In this document: positions 42,412 through 50,729 of the stretch, one piece after another
Position numbering within the stretch: position 1 is the stretch's first letter
Layout of the letters: each line of letters begins with the position of its first letter
Source of the DNA: JBHIET01 sp046760785
GTDB lineage: Bacteria; Chloroflexota; Anaerolineae; B4-G1
DNA: 64,000 nucleotides
Assembly (NCBI GenBank): GCA_046760785.1
Contig: JBHIET010000002.1
Coordinates: forward strand, 1-64,000
Direction: 5' to 3'
Position numbers and translations under genes: made by a program
Notes under the pieces: model-generated
Seen by the model: the letters and a program-made list of their open reading frames with translations, nothing else
Database searches by the model: none
Told to the model about the DNA's origin: nothing

Positions 42412-43562
42412 TGGCTCATCGCATTCTTTTCCTGCCGCACTTTCCGGGACTGAACGTGCGCGTGCGCTCGTACGAACTGGCCAGGTGTCTGGCGGACGCA
42501 CACACGATCCACTATCTGTGTTGGCCCGTCTTACGGGCGCGGGCGGAGCTGCTACGGGCGTGGCACGGCGTGCGCTGTTGGGCCCGTCCGCTGCGCGTGC
42601 GGGCCCTGGGGAGTGGTGTACACGAACTGCGCGCCTCGCGCTTGCTACTCAAAGGCTCACTGGCCCAGGCGTACAATCGGTACCAGTTGGCGCGTTGGAT
42701 CGCGGAACTGGACATAGACGTGGTCGTGAGTGCGGATTTTCGGTACACGCCGTTTCCTCATTGGTTCAAGGGGAGGGTGGTGTACGTCTATGATATGGTT
42801 GACGCCTTCTGGGATGAGCGGCGGCACGAGGCGGCGCACATCCGGAAGTTTGTGGGCGGGGAGTTGGCAAAGGCCGACGTGGTGACCGTTTGCTCGCGCC
42901 GGTTGGCCGAGAATGTGCGCCGGCTGTGGGGACGGGAGGTCGAGGTGTTGCCCAACGGGGCAGACTTGGCGGAATTACGCGCGGTTGCACCGGAAGATGT
43001 GACTCGTCTGCGTGCGTCGCTAGGTTTGGAAGGGCGTTGGGTCATCGGATCTATCGGCAACCACGGCCCCTGGTCGGGGTTGGAGTTGCTGCTTGGAGCG
43101 TTCCAGCGGATTAGAGCGCGTATGCCTGAGGTAGCCTTGCTGATTGTGGGACCGGGTTCGGAAGTGGATCGGCTATCGCCCCGCTACGAGCGCGACCCTG
43201 ACGTGTGCTTCACCGGGCCGCGTCCTCCGGAGGAGATGCCGCTTTTTTTCAACGCATTGGACGTCGGTACGTTGCCCTTTGAGGTGAGTGAGTTTACCCA
43301 CAGCGCCCTGCCCCTCAAGGTGATCGAGTACTCGGCCTGCAACAAGCCCGTTGTCTCGACCCCTTTGCGCGGCGTCATGGATTTGGCGTTCCCGAACATC
43401 CGGCTGGCGGAGTCCGACGTGGAAGCCTGGGCCGCTGCGTTGCTGGCCGCGCGGACGCACAGTTGGGATCGGCACGACCTGGCGTGTAGCGTCGAGGCTT
43501 ATGACTGGCATGCCATCGCCGGACGGTTGCTGGATGCCATCGAGAGCCGAGGTATCCTGTGA
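42411..43562 (+). CDS. Family 4 (GT-B) glycosyltransferase
   Basis: The 383-residue enzyme shows the N-terminal strand HRILFLPHFPGLNVRVRSYE, the domain hinge around VVTVCSRRLAENV and VEVLPNGADL near residue 180, and the C-terminal donor domain with WVIGSIGNHGPW, LLIVGPGSE and LPLKVIEYSACNKPVVSTP. The usual E-x7-E pair is represented by the LPLKVIEY region; the first Glu of the classical motif is not obvious. ATG 42411 overlaps the upstream stop. It belongs to the same coupled set, and the sugar specificity is unknown. Confidence 0.87.
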   Translation: MAHRILFLPHFPGLNVRVRSYELARCLADAHTIHYLCWPVLRARAELLRAWHGVRCWARPLRVRALGSGVHELRASRLLLKGSLAQAYNRYQLARWIAELDIDVVVSADFRYTPFPHWFKGRVVYVYDMVDAFWDERRHEAAHIRKFVGGELAKADVVTVCSRRLAENVRRLWGREVEVLPNGADLAELRAVAPEDVTRLRASLGLEGRWVIGSIGNHGPWSGLELLLGAFQRIRARMPEVALLIVGPGSEVDRLSPRYERDPDVCFTGPRPPEEMPLFFNALDVGTLPFEVSEFTHSALPLKVIEYSACNKPVVSTPLRGVMDLAFPNIRLAESDVEAWAAALLAARTHSWDRHDLACSVEAYDWHAIAGRLLDAIESRGIL

Positions 43563-43669
43563 GAGTCGCTCGAAATGGCCGCTATGTCTTCAAAGCGGTG
43601 CGGTTTGCCTGGGGGCGATAATGGGTCGGGTGGGGCGAGTTTTCCTAGAATAAGTTGATGGAGTAGCTT

Positions 43670-44794
43670 GTGCCGCAACGTCGTCTGAGCATTCTACAGG
43701 TCACGCGCCAGTTTTATCCTTCCGTTGCCGGCGTCGAGGTCGTGGTGGAAAACCTGGGCCGCGAACTCATACGTTTGGGACACCGCTGTGAAGTCGTGAC
43801 CTTGAACCACCTGTTCTATGCTTCCGACCGTCGCTTGCCGGCGGAAGAGAATCGGCTAGGTATCCTGGTGCGTCGCATTCCATATTGGGGTGGGCGGCGC
43901 TTTTTCGTAGCGCCGTCGGTTCTGCATTGGTTGCGCGACTTTGATGTAGTACATGTGCACAATACTGACTTCTTCTGCGATTTTCTGGCCCGTACGCGAT
44001 TTCTACACCACAAACCGTTGCTACTGACGACGCACGGCGGTTTTTTTCATACCTCGAGTGCAGCGTGGTTAAAACGGCTTTACTTTGGGACCATCACACG
44101 CGGGTCGCTGCGTCGTTTTGACGTAGTAACTGCCGTCAGTGAGTCCGATCGGCAGCTCTTTGTTTCCGTTTGTGATCGGGTCCGTGTCATACACGATGGT
44201 GTGGATTTTCCAACCTATAGTGCTGTCGAGAAACGTATTGAACCAGGGCTGTTGGTGTATGTAGGAAGGTTGGCCAGCAACAAGCGAGTAGACGCGCTGC
44301 TGAAAGCTTGTGCGCTGGTGTACGAACGAATGCCGCACGTACGTCTGGTTCTCATTGGGATGGATTTCGAGGATGTGCGGCCAAAACTAGAAGCCCTGGC
44401 CGGCCAGTTGGGTGTCCAAAGCATGGTTCAGTTTCTGGGGTCGGTGCCGGGAAGCGTGCTACGGGAGAATCTGGCGCGGGCGAATCTTTTTGTGTCTGCT
44501 TCTGAGTACGAGTCTTTCGGCTTGTCGGTGGTCGAGGCAATGGCGACCGGCACGGTTCCCGTTGTGAATCGCTTGCCCCCGTTTGAGCAATTTATCGAGC
44601 CTGGGCAGAATGGATGGTTCTGCGACTTTTCTCGCCCAGGCGAGGCCGCGCGAGTACTCGTCAAGGCGTTGTGCTGTCCGATGGGAAGGTTGGAGCTGAT
44701 GGGGCGTCGTGCCCGTGCGGTCGCCGAACAGTATGACTGGGCGCACATTGTGGAGGAATGGGAGAGCCTATACTACCGCGTATTGGGCGTGTGA
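43670..44794 (+). CDS. Family 4 (GT-B) glycosyltransferase
   Basis: This 374-residue GT-B enzyme has the retaining GT4 pattern: ILQVTRQFYPSVAGVEVVVENLGREL at the start with the glycine-containing loop, VVHVHNTDFF, TTHGGFFH, VTAVSESD, VIHDGVDF near residue 180, LVYVGRLASNKRVD near 200, and the donor-site E-x7-E in SASEYESFGLSVVEAMATG near residue 275. GTG 43670 follows GGAG. It is preceded by about 107 bases without a gene, in which I see no promoter or structure. The enzyme probably adds one hexose in the locus glycan. Confidence 0.92.
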   Translation: MPQRRLSILQVTRQFYPSVAGVEVVVENLGRELIRLGHRCEVVTLNHLFYASDRRLPAEENRLGILVRRIPYWGGRRFFVAPSVLHWLRDFDVVHVHNTDFFCDFLARTRFLHHKPLLLTTHGGFFHTSSAAWLKRLYFGTITRGSLRRFDVVTAVSESDRQLFVSVCDRVRVIHDGVDFPTYSAVEKRIEPGLLVYVGRLASNKRVDALLKACALVYERMPHVRLVLIGMDFEDVRPKLEALAGQLGVQSMVQFLGSVPGSVLRENLARANLFVSASEYESFGLSVVEAMATGTVPVVNRLPPFEQFIEPGQNGWFCDFSRPGEAARVLVKALCCPMGRLELMGRRARAVAEQYDWAHIVEEWESLYYRVLGV

Positions 44795-44906
44795 ACCGGT
44801 TCGGTCCGCTCCTCGAATCCAATGACAGCTCCGCCAGCCATGGGGATCGGCACACAGGGAGTAGGCTTGTGAGACAGCATACCTCCCGTGAGAATGGAGT
44901 AGCGTG

Positions 44907-45698
44907 ATGTCCGATGTTTGGGGTAGGGTGAGCTTGCTGGGTATCCCCATTGACGCGCTCACGGTCTCACAGCTCCATGACGAAATCACCGGGATCATAG
45001 AGGCGGGGCAGAAGGCGCTCATACTGAACGTGAACGTCCACTGTATGAACTTGGCCTATGAGCGTCCCTGGCTGCGTGGCATGCTGAACCGCGCCCGTAT
45101 TGTCTTCTGCGACGGGGCCGGGGTGATGCTGGGAGCGCGGCTACTGGGGGAGCACATCCCGGAGCGGATCACTTACGCCGACTGGCTTTGGCAATTGGCA
45201 GAACTCGCCAGCGTCAGGGGATACACGATGTTCTTCTTGGGCGCGAAAGAAGGGGTCGCACGGCTGGCTGCCCAGAATCTGACAGCCCGTTTCCCCAATC
45301 TGAAAGTGGTCGGTACGCATCACGGCTACTTTACCAGGACCGGGTCGGAGAATAGGCGAGTGGTTGAGTTGATAAACTCCCTGCGCCCCAACATCCTGAT
45401 TGTTGCTTTCGGTATGCCTCTCCAGGAGAAATGGCTCAATGAGAACTGGGAGAAGATAGAGGCCAACGTTTTCCTGACAGGTGGAGCCTGCTTTGATTAT
45501 GCGGCTGGGATGGTGCCTCGCGGCCCGCGCTGGATACTTGACCATGGCCTGGAATGGTTGTATCGTCTATGGAGCGATCCGCGCCGACTGTGGCGCCGTT
45601 ACGTTATCGGCAACCCGCTCTTTGTTTTGCGTGTGCTGAAACAAAGAATTGCCCGACATTCTGCTCGACAGATTGACAAAATGCACGAAATGTTATAA
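44907..45698 (+). CDS. WecG/TagA/CpsF family glycosyltransferase
   Basis: This 263-residue enzyme transfers N-acetylmannosamine or a related sugar from a UDP donor to an undecaprenyl-linked acceptor. It shows LLGIPIDALTVSQL at the N terminus, LNVNVHCMNLAYE, FCDGAGVMLGARLLG near residue 73, DWLWQLAELA, MFFLGAKEGVA, the substrate-site GMPLQEKWLNEN near residue 172, and GGACFDYAAGMVPRGPRW near 192. This is typical of GT26. ATG 44907 was chosen; a GTG at 44904 is also possible. The last 30 codons overlap the toxin-antitoxin promoter, and a second, decayed copy of its 3' end lies at 46498-46563. The UDP-ManNAc made by the wecB product is a likely donor. Confidence 0.92.
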   Translation: MSDVWGRVSLLGIPIDALTVSQLHDEITGIIEAGQKALILNVNVHCMNLAYERPWLRGMLNRARIVFCDGAGVMLGARLLGEHIPERITYADWLWQLAELASVRGYTMFFLGAKEGVARLAAQNLTARFPNLKVVGTHHGYFTRTGSENRRVVELINSLRPNILIVAFGMPLQEKWLNENWEKIEANVFLTGGACFDYAAGMVPRGPRWILDHGLEWLYRLWSDPRRLWRRYVIGNPLFVLRVLKQRIARHSARQIDKMHEML

Positions 45699-45701
45699 AA
45701 T
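45673..45701 (+). promoter_or_regulatory. Sigma-70-type promoter for the toxin-antitoxin pair, inside the wecG-like 3' end
   Basis: TTGACA (45673-45678) and TAAAAT (45696-45701) are spaced 17 bases apart. The -35 is a perfect consensus and the -10 matches at five of six positions. Transcription would start close to the antitoxin gene at 45734. The same arrangement recurs at 46538-46566. Confidence 0.7.
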
Positions 45702-45733
45702 GCTCTAAAGTCTCAGTGGCCAGGAGGTGAGAG

Positions 45734-46105
45734 ATGGTAACAAAATCGTCTACGGTGACAATGAAAAAGGCGGCTCAGGTGCTCGGTATCCATCAGGAGA
45801 CCATCCGCAACTGGGAGAAGCGGGGGTTAATCCGACTGGTGCGTTTGCCAGGCAGTGGCTATCGTCGCGTGCCACGCGCGGAGATTGAGCGACTCTTGTC
45901 TCAGATGGCTGCTCCCTCTGATCCGTTCTGGGATGGCCAAACCGCTCGGGCTGTTGCTCGGGCGCAGGGTGTCCGACCGGTGCAATCTATTGATGACCTG
46001 TGGGCCGATTTCTGGCCGGAGGACGAATCGGTGGAGGAGTTTCGGGAAACAATCCACGCATGGCGTCAGCGTGACTTGGAGATGGAGCGGGAACCGTCGT
46101 CATGA
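45734..46105 (+). CDS. MerR-type helix-turn-helix antitoxin
   Basis: The 123-residue protein begins with a MerR-type DNA-binding motif: TMKKAAQVLGIHQETIRNWE, with the wing RLPGSGYRRVPRAEIERLL. The acidic C-terminal half (DDLWADFWPEDESVEEF) is the expected toxin-binding tail. The next gene encodes a PIN toxin and overlaps it by four bases. GGAGGTGAGAG precedes the start. Such pairs form operons in which the antitoxin binds its own promoter; here the promoter at 45673-45701 is directly upstream. No DNA-binding site was identified. Confidence 0.85.
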   Translation: MVTKSSTVTMKKAAQVLGIHQETIRNWEKRGLIRLVRLPGSGYRRVPRAEIERLLSQMAAPSDPFWDGQTARAVARAQGVRPVQSIDDLWADFWPEDESVEEFRETIHAWRQRDLEMEREPSS

Positions 46106-46497
46106 TGCTGTTAGACACTGATGTGGTTTCGTTCCTGTTCAAGCGCGACACTCATATTGCCCAGTATCTTCACTTCTTGGAAGGTGAGATGCTCTCCATC
46201 TCCTTTATGACCCTGGCGGAACTGTACCAGTGGGCTTATATCAGAAATTGGGGACAGCCACGCATAGAACGACTGGGGACTTGGCTGCGTCGCTTTGCCG
46301 TGTTGCCGTATGACGCACAGGTCTGTCAACAGTGGGCAGCCGTGCGCGTCGAGCGGCGCAGACAAGGACGCCCGATTTCCGTCCAGAATGCGTGGGTGGC
46401 TGCGTGCGCACTGCGGTACGGCTGTTCACTGCTGACCCACAACGCGGCTGATTTTGCTGACATCACCGGCCTGGTCGTCACAGCCGTGGATGCTTAA
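46102..46497 (+). CDS. vapC: PIN-domain toxin, VapC-like
   Basis: The 131-residue protein is a PIN-domain ribonuclease of the VapC type. The first acidic residue is in LLDTDVVSFLF and the second is Glu in FMTLAELYQW near residue 40. The third acidic position normally reads D-x-W-I-A-A, but here the segment is VQNAWVAACAL, so Asn replaces the expected Asp. THNAADFADI closes the domain. It overlaps the antitoxin by four bases (ATGATG). The family cleaves tRNA or other RNA when free of antitoxin. The Asn substitution could lower metal binding, so toxicity is uncertain. Confidence 0.82.
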   Translation: MMLLDTDVVSFLFKRDTHIAQYLHFLEGEMLSISFMTLAELYQWAYIRNWGQPRIERLGTWLRRFAVLPYDAQVCQQWAAVRVERRRQGRPISVQNAWVAACALRYGCSLLTHNAADFADITGLVVTAVDA

Positions 46498-46563
46498 CTT
46501 TGGACATTCTCCATCCTGCGTGTGCTGAGACAACGAATTGACGAGGCACTTGAAGTGTTATAA
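46498..46563 (+). pseudogene. Remnant of a second wecG-like 3' end
   Basis: Read in the frame of 46516, the stretch encodes LRVLRQRIDEALEVL and then stops at 46561-46563. This closely matches the C terminus of the upstream transferase (LRVLKQRIARHSARQ...), apart from a 24-base deletion bounded by ATTG on each side. No start codon or ribosome-binding site remains. The fragment lies directly after the toxin stop codon and carries the duplicated promoter. Confidence 0.6.
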
Positions 46564-46566
46564 AAT
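46538..46566 (+). promoter_or_regulatory. Duplicated sigma-70-type promoter for the MNT gene
   Basis: TTGACG (46538-46543) and TAAAAT (46561-46566) are spaced 17 bases apart, the same spacing and nearly the same hexamers as at 45673-45701. The surrounding sequence is homologous, so this copy came with the second wecG tail. It would drive the gene at 46582. Confidence 0.62.
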
Positions 46567-46581
46567 GGCACAAATTAGCGG

Positions 46582-46977
46582 GTGAGCAGATTTCCGCTGA
46601 CAGTAGCTCATCCTGACGGCACAACTTGCGAGGAGTACCTCGTCAAGTGCGACAATGAGACCTCCCTACCTTTGCCACCTCGGCTTTTGCGGAACTTGCT
46701 AGAACTGGCTCGCAAGTACCAGGACGATGGATTGACTCTGTTGGTCTTCGGGTCCTTTGCCAGAGGTGACCAGCGCCCGACGTCAGACCTGGATCTGGGG
46801 GTGGAGTGGCATGGGAAGCGCAGGCCAGAGATCTTCCTTCGCCTATACTGGGACGTGCAAGAGCTACCAACGATCCGGAAAATCGAGTTGGTTGACTTTG
46901 AGCAAACCGATTCGGACTTTAGGCGCGTGGCTGGATTAGACAAGATCTATCTGGTCGAGAGGAGGGGAGCGCAATGA
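46582..46977 (+). CDS. MNT-type nucleotidyltransferase domain protein (MntA-like)
   Basis: The 131-residue protein has the minimal nucleotidyltransferase signature GSFARGDQRPTSDLDLGV near residue 57, with Gly-Ser, the paired Asp of SDLDLG, and a third acidic residue in IELVDFE. This is the MntA family, whose members act as antitoxins that AMPylate a HEPN toxin encoded next door. No HEPN gene follows: the next sequence is a broken radical-SAM gene. GTG 46582 was used as start. The gene may be an orphan after loss of its partner. Confidence 0.75.
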   Translation: MSRFPLTVAHPDGTTCEEYLVKCDNETSLPLPPRLLRNLLELARKYQDDGLTLLVFGSFARGDQRPTSDLDLGVEWHGKRRPEIFLRLYWDVQELPTIRKIELVDFEQTDSDFRRVAGLDKIYLVERRGAQ

Positions 46978-46984
46978 TGGAGAT

Positions 46985-47339
46985 ATGAAAATTGCCATCT
47001 CCTACCCCCCCCCTGCAGGGTCCGGGCAGCCCTATGCTGACCCAGAATCGCCAGTTCCAGTGGTACCACGTTAACATGCACTACGGCTACCTTGGCCAAT
47101 CCGACCTGCTGGAGCTGATGAAGCGGGCGGGCTTCCGCAAACTAAAGATGGAGCTGGAGTCGGCCAGCCAGTCCACCCTCGACCGGTTGAACAAAGGCAT
47201 CACCGTCGAGCAGAGCGTCGAGGACTCGCGGCTCATCGACTACCTGCGGCGCGGGGCCAGGGCGGTGGTCGGCCACCTGCGCGATTTCCTGAGCGGTCAT
47301 GGATGGCAGGGCGGGACAGGCGGGGAAGCTGGGCGATGA
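46985..47339 (+). pseudogene. Decayed B12-type radical-SAM gene fragment
   Basis: ATG 46985 lies just after GGAG and would start a protein MKIAISYPPLQGPGSPM if a run of nine C (near 47005) had one C fewer. In the actual frame the N terminus is scrambled. After the repair frame the protein reads TQNRQFQWYHV and then jumps directly to LLELMKRAGFRKLKMELESASQ and TLDRLNKGITVEQ, which belong to the middle of the radical-SAM domain. The region with the CxxxCxxC cluster is absent. So both a frameshift and a large internal deletion are present. The 3' part to 47339 is unrelated Gly-rich sequence. Confidence 0.68.
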
Positions 47340-49798
47340 GCGATCTCCGTGGTACGACGAGGGCACGCTGGCGCTACCTGGCCCAGGAATCGGCGCTGAT
47401 TCTGTTGATGGGCTATGTCCTGCTGCTGGGAGGGACGTTTAACGGCCTGGTGCTCTATCGCCTCAATCTCATCAATGCGTTACTCATCGCCATTGTGGGC
47501 GCGTTGTGGCTGGGTTGGCGTCTCTGGCGACGATGCCCCCTCCCGCGCACCCACCTCGACTACCCGCTGCTGGCACTGTTGGCGGCCTACTTCCTTGCCA
47601 CTGCTTTTTCGATAGACCCACGTCGCAGCATTGGCTTCACCTTGCAGATGGTGCTCTACGCGCTGATCTTCTATTTACTGGTCGACCTACGCCGGTCGGG
47701 GTGGCCAACAGCACTGTTTGTCAAGATACTACTCATCCTCAGTGGATTCATCCTGTTCTTCGGCGTTTGGGAATTGGTGCGCTGGTATGGCGAGTGGCTC
47801 TCCATCGCCGGCTGGGCTAACCCCATCCCTCCGGCCACCATTCGTATCCGTGCCTTTCTGGGACACCCCAATTTCGTGGCCGCGTTCCTCAACCTGCTGC
47901 TCCCGCTGGCTATCGTGCGTACGCTCCGACAAGGGTGGAGCACGCGCATCCTGCCAGGGTTCTGGACTTTGGTTGCGCTGGTGTTGATCTTCTTTACTTC
48001 CTCACGGGGGGGCTGGCTGGGGACGGTGGCGGCGCTGGGCAGCCTGGGGTTCCTTTTGTTCCTGGGTCATCGCTCACTTGCCTACCGCGCCTGGAGTCGG
48101 CTGTGTCGCCATCCCTGGTGGCTTGCGGCACTGGTGATTACGTTGCTGCTGCTGAGCCTGTTGCTGGGGGCGCTGGTCGTGCGGCAGGCTCAACACCCCT
48201 CCCACGGCGGCGGGTTCGGATCTCGACAGTGGATCTGGTCGGCCGCCTGGCAAGCGTTCCGGGGCGACCCACTGACCGGCAGCGGCCCTTTCACCTTTGG
48301 TTCGGTCATGACGCGACTCTACTCCATCCCGCCCCAGATGCTTCTGGCTCACGCTCACAATTACATCTTCAATACCGCCGCTGAGATTGGGTTGCCTGGG
48401 CTGGTGGCGCTGATCTGGCTAGCAGTTTCGCTGGCCCGCGTCGTACTGTATCGTTGGCACGCACTCCCCTCCGGACACCGCCTCGCTGTGAGTGGATCCA
48501 TCGCCGCGCTCGTCGGCTGCGCAGTGCACAGCATGTTTGACACCCCACAGACCATGCCCACCATCTGCGTGGTGATCGCGGTGGTGCTGGCGCTACTGGT
48601 GGCTGGAGAGCGTCCCATTGCGCGTTTACCTCGGAGTGTTGGCAATGCGGCGCTGCTCGTCGCTTGGCTGGTCGTCACACTGGGTGGCTGTTGGGCGTTG
48701 CGTGCCTACGCTCCTTTCTCTCGCGGGGTGCTGGCGGCCAACCTGGGTGATTGGGAGACAGCGACAGTGGAACTAGACCGCGCTGCCAACCTTGATCCGC
48801 TCAATGCCTTCTTTCATCTCCAGGCTGGCTACGCCTGCGGGCGCGTGGGTTTGGAGACCGGTGATCGAGAAGCCCTGGGGCAAGCTCTTACTCACTATGA
48901 AGCTGGTGTGGCGTTGGAACCCGACTTCTGTACCAACTGGGCCAACCTGGGTGTATTGCGTTGGGCTGCTGGTGATGAGTCCGGGGCTATCGAGGCACTG
49001 GAGAGAGCAGTAGCGCTAGCTCCCAACGAGCCCGCCTTTCGGCTCACGCTGGGCCGTTTCTACGAGGCCACGGGGTGCGAAGCAGATGCCCGCGCGATGT
49101 ATGAAGCGGCGCTGAAATCCCGTCCCTTCTGGGCATACTCTCACTTCTTCCGCGCCACTCCCCTCCGCGCTGAGCTGCGCGATGAGTGGCTGGACCGGCA
49201 TCCCCGCGCACTCCTCCCACAGGAGCCGGAGCTGGCTGCCGGTTGGGAGGCACTGGCTGCTGGGGCGCCTGCAGAGGCACAGAACCATTTCGAGCGCGCC
49301 CTGGGCCTTAACTCCCCCGACGCCTACCGTGGGCTGGGGCTGGCTTATTTGGCCCAAGGTGAGTTCGCGCTGGCCGAACAGATGCTGCGCACGGCTCGCT
49401 TTATCCCTTCTTCCTTTCCCTGGGATAGTAGTCGCATTGGGATTGCTCTGGGTCAATTGGCTGTCGCCAGAGGTGACTGTGCTCAGGCGGTCGTCGAATA
49501 CGAACAGGCGCTTGACGAACTGCGCCAAGTGACCTCCTTCGGGCCTGGTCGTATGGACACTGCCGACTATGGCTGGTACATCTTTAACCGCGAGAGTATC
49601 ATGCCCGACTTGCTGCCGGGGGTGGAGTACATTCGTTTCACGGATGATACCGTTGATGCCCTGCTGGAACTGGGTGCTTGCTACGAGACCTTGGGCGACA
49701 CGGAGGCGGCTGCGCGGGTCTATGCTGAGGCCCTGAAGGCTGCCCCCGACTGCGATGCTGCCCACGAGAGGCTGATCGGATTAGGAAGAGCGCCATAG
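47336..49798 (+). CDS. O-antigen polymerase/ligase-like membrane protein with TPR tail
   Basis: The 820-residue protein has about a dozen hydrophobic helices in residues 1-450. The Wzy/WaaL family loop includes RAFLGHPNFVAAFLNLLLPL near 170, FFTSSRGGWLG near 220, and DPLTGSGPFTFG with AHAHNYIFNTAAEIGLPG near 315-350. The His in this last loop is the conserved ligase residue. The C-terminal 350 residues are soluble TPR-like repeats (LDPLNAFFHLQAGYA, WANLGVLRWAAGDESGAI, AYRGLGLAYLAQGEFALAEQM). The enzyme would polymerise or ligate lipid-linked glycan at the outer face. ATG 47336 was chosen because the helix region starts soon after; an earlier start at 47303 overlaps the pseudogene. Confidence 0.85.
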   Translation: MSDLRGTTRARWRYLAQESALILLMGYVLLLGGTFNGLVLYRLNLINALLIAIVGALWLGWRLWRRCPLPRTHLDYPLLALLAAYFLATAFSIDPRRSIGFTLQMVLYALIFYLLVDLRRSGWPTALFVKILLILSGFILFFGVWELVRWYGEWLSIAGWANPIPPATIRIRAFLGHPNFVAAFLNLLLPLAIVRTLRQGWSTRILPGFWTLVALVLIFFTSSRGGWLGTVAALGSLGFLLFLGHRSLAYRAWSRLCRHPWWLAALVITLLLLSLLLGALVVRQAQHPSHGGGFGSRQWIWSAAWQAFRGDPLTGSGPFTFGSVMTRLYSIPPQMLLAHAHNYIFNTAAEIGLPGLVALIWLAVSLARVVLYRWHALPSGHRLAVSGSIAALVGCAVHSMFDTPQTMPTICVVIAVVLALLVAGERPIARLPRSVGNAALLVAWLVVTLGGCWALRAYAPFSRGVLAANLGDWETATVELDRAANLDPLNAFFHLQAGYACGRVGLETGDREALGQALTHYEAGVALEPDFCTNWANLGVLRWAAGDESGAIEALERAVALAPNEPAFRLTLGRFYEATGCEADARAMYEAALKSRPFWAYSHFFRATPLRAELRDEWLDRHPRALLPQEPELAAGWEALAAGAPAEAQNHFERALGLNSPDAYRGLGLAYLAQGEFALAEQMLRTARFIPSSFPWDSSRIGIALGQLAVARGDCAQAVVEYEQALDELRQVTSFGPGRMDTADYGWYIFNRESIMPDLLPGVEYIRFTDDTVDALLELGACYETLGDTEAAARVYAEALKAAPDCDAAHERLIGLGRAP

Positions 49799-49894
49799 GA
49801 GAAAAACGAATGCTGGGAGTTTGTTTCAGGAGAGGGTGGCTGAGTGATAGGGACGCTGGGCGGCGGATGGCATAGCTCTTCAATATGCATCCAG

Positions 49895-49924
49895 TTGTGC
49901 TCCTTGCCTGTTGTGTGGTATACT
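49895..49924 (+). promoter_or_regulatory. Candidate promoter for the two-component operon
   Basis: TTGTGC (49895-49900) and TATACT (49919-49924) are spaced 18 bases apart. Transcription would start near 49931, about 45 bases before the response-regulator start at 49977. The -35 is weak but the -10 is good, and the preceding gene ends about 95 bases upstream. Confidence 0.5.
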
Positions 49925-49976
49925 TTATAAGGATAGTGAGGCAGGTATCCAAATAGAAAATAACTGGGGGGGCGTC

Positions 49977-50663
49977 GTGGGCAGGATTGAAGTGATGATC
50001 GTGGATGATCATCCGGTCTTTCGTCAGGGGCTACGGAACGTCTTGACCTCCCATGAGGATCTGCGCATCGTGGGTGAGGCAGCCGATGGCGGCGAGGCGA
50101 TTGAGTTGGCACAGGAACTGCTTCCGGACGTGGTGCTGATGGACATCAATTTGCCGACCCTCAATGGCTTGCAGGCAACGCGCAAACTCAAGGCACTCTG
50201 TCCCCAGATCAACGTGATTATGCTTACCGCCTATGATGATGAGGAGCAGGTTTACCACGCTATCCGGGCTGGAGCGTCGGCCTACCATGCCAAAGACGTC
50301 AGCCCTGAGCGACTGGTTGATGTCATCCGATACGTGAGTCAGGGGCAATACGTCATCGGTGGCGCGGTACTGGATGAGGATGGCATTGGCGATTGGCTCC
50401 TGGAGGAATTTCGACGCTTCGGCGGTGGGAGGGACGAGGAAGTGGTTCAGTTTCTTTCACCGCTCTCCCCCCGCGAGATGGAGATTCTGGAGTGGGTCGT
50501 CCGTGGTATGAGTAACAAGGAAATTGCCTATCATTTGGGGATCAGCCACCAGACGGTCAAGAATCACATGACCGCTATCTTGAGTAAGCTAAGGGTGGCG
50601 GACCGGACACAGGCCGCGGTCTACGCTCTCCGACATGGTTGGGTGCCCTTACGTGAAAGCTAG
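49977..50663 (+). CDS. NarL/LuxR-family response regulator
   Basis: The 228-residue cytoplasmic transcription factor has an N-terminal receiver domain with MIVDDHPVFRQGLR, the phosphoacceptor Asp in VVLMDINLPTLNG near residue 58, Thr in MLTAYDDE, and Lys in AYHAKDVSPE. The C-terminal LuxR helix-turn-helix is LSPREMEILEWVVRGMSNKE, then IAYHLGISHQTVKNH. GTG 49977 was chosen because a run of seven G precedes it and the earlier frame start lies in the promoter. The next gene encodes a cognate-type histidine kinase. Lying directly before the Tad locus, the pair may control pilus genes. Confidence 0.9.
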   Translation: MGRIEVMIVDDHPVFRQGLRNVLTSHEDLRIVGEAADGGEAIELAQELLPDVVLMDINLPTLNGLQATRKLKALCPQINVIMLTAYDDEEQVYHAIRAGASAYHAKDVSPERLVDVIRYVSQGQYVIGGAVLDEDGIGDWLLEEFRRFGGGRDEEVVQFLSPLSPREMEILEWVVRGMSNKEIAYHLGISHQTVKNHMTAILSKLRVADRTQAAVYALRHGWVPLRES

Positions 50664-50729
50664 AGATGACCCCGGCACTCCTCAGTCGGTGCCACGGGCG
50701 ATGCATCGGGCACAGTTAGGAGTAGATAG

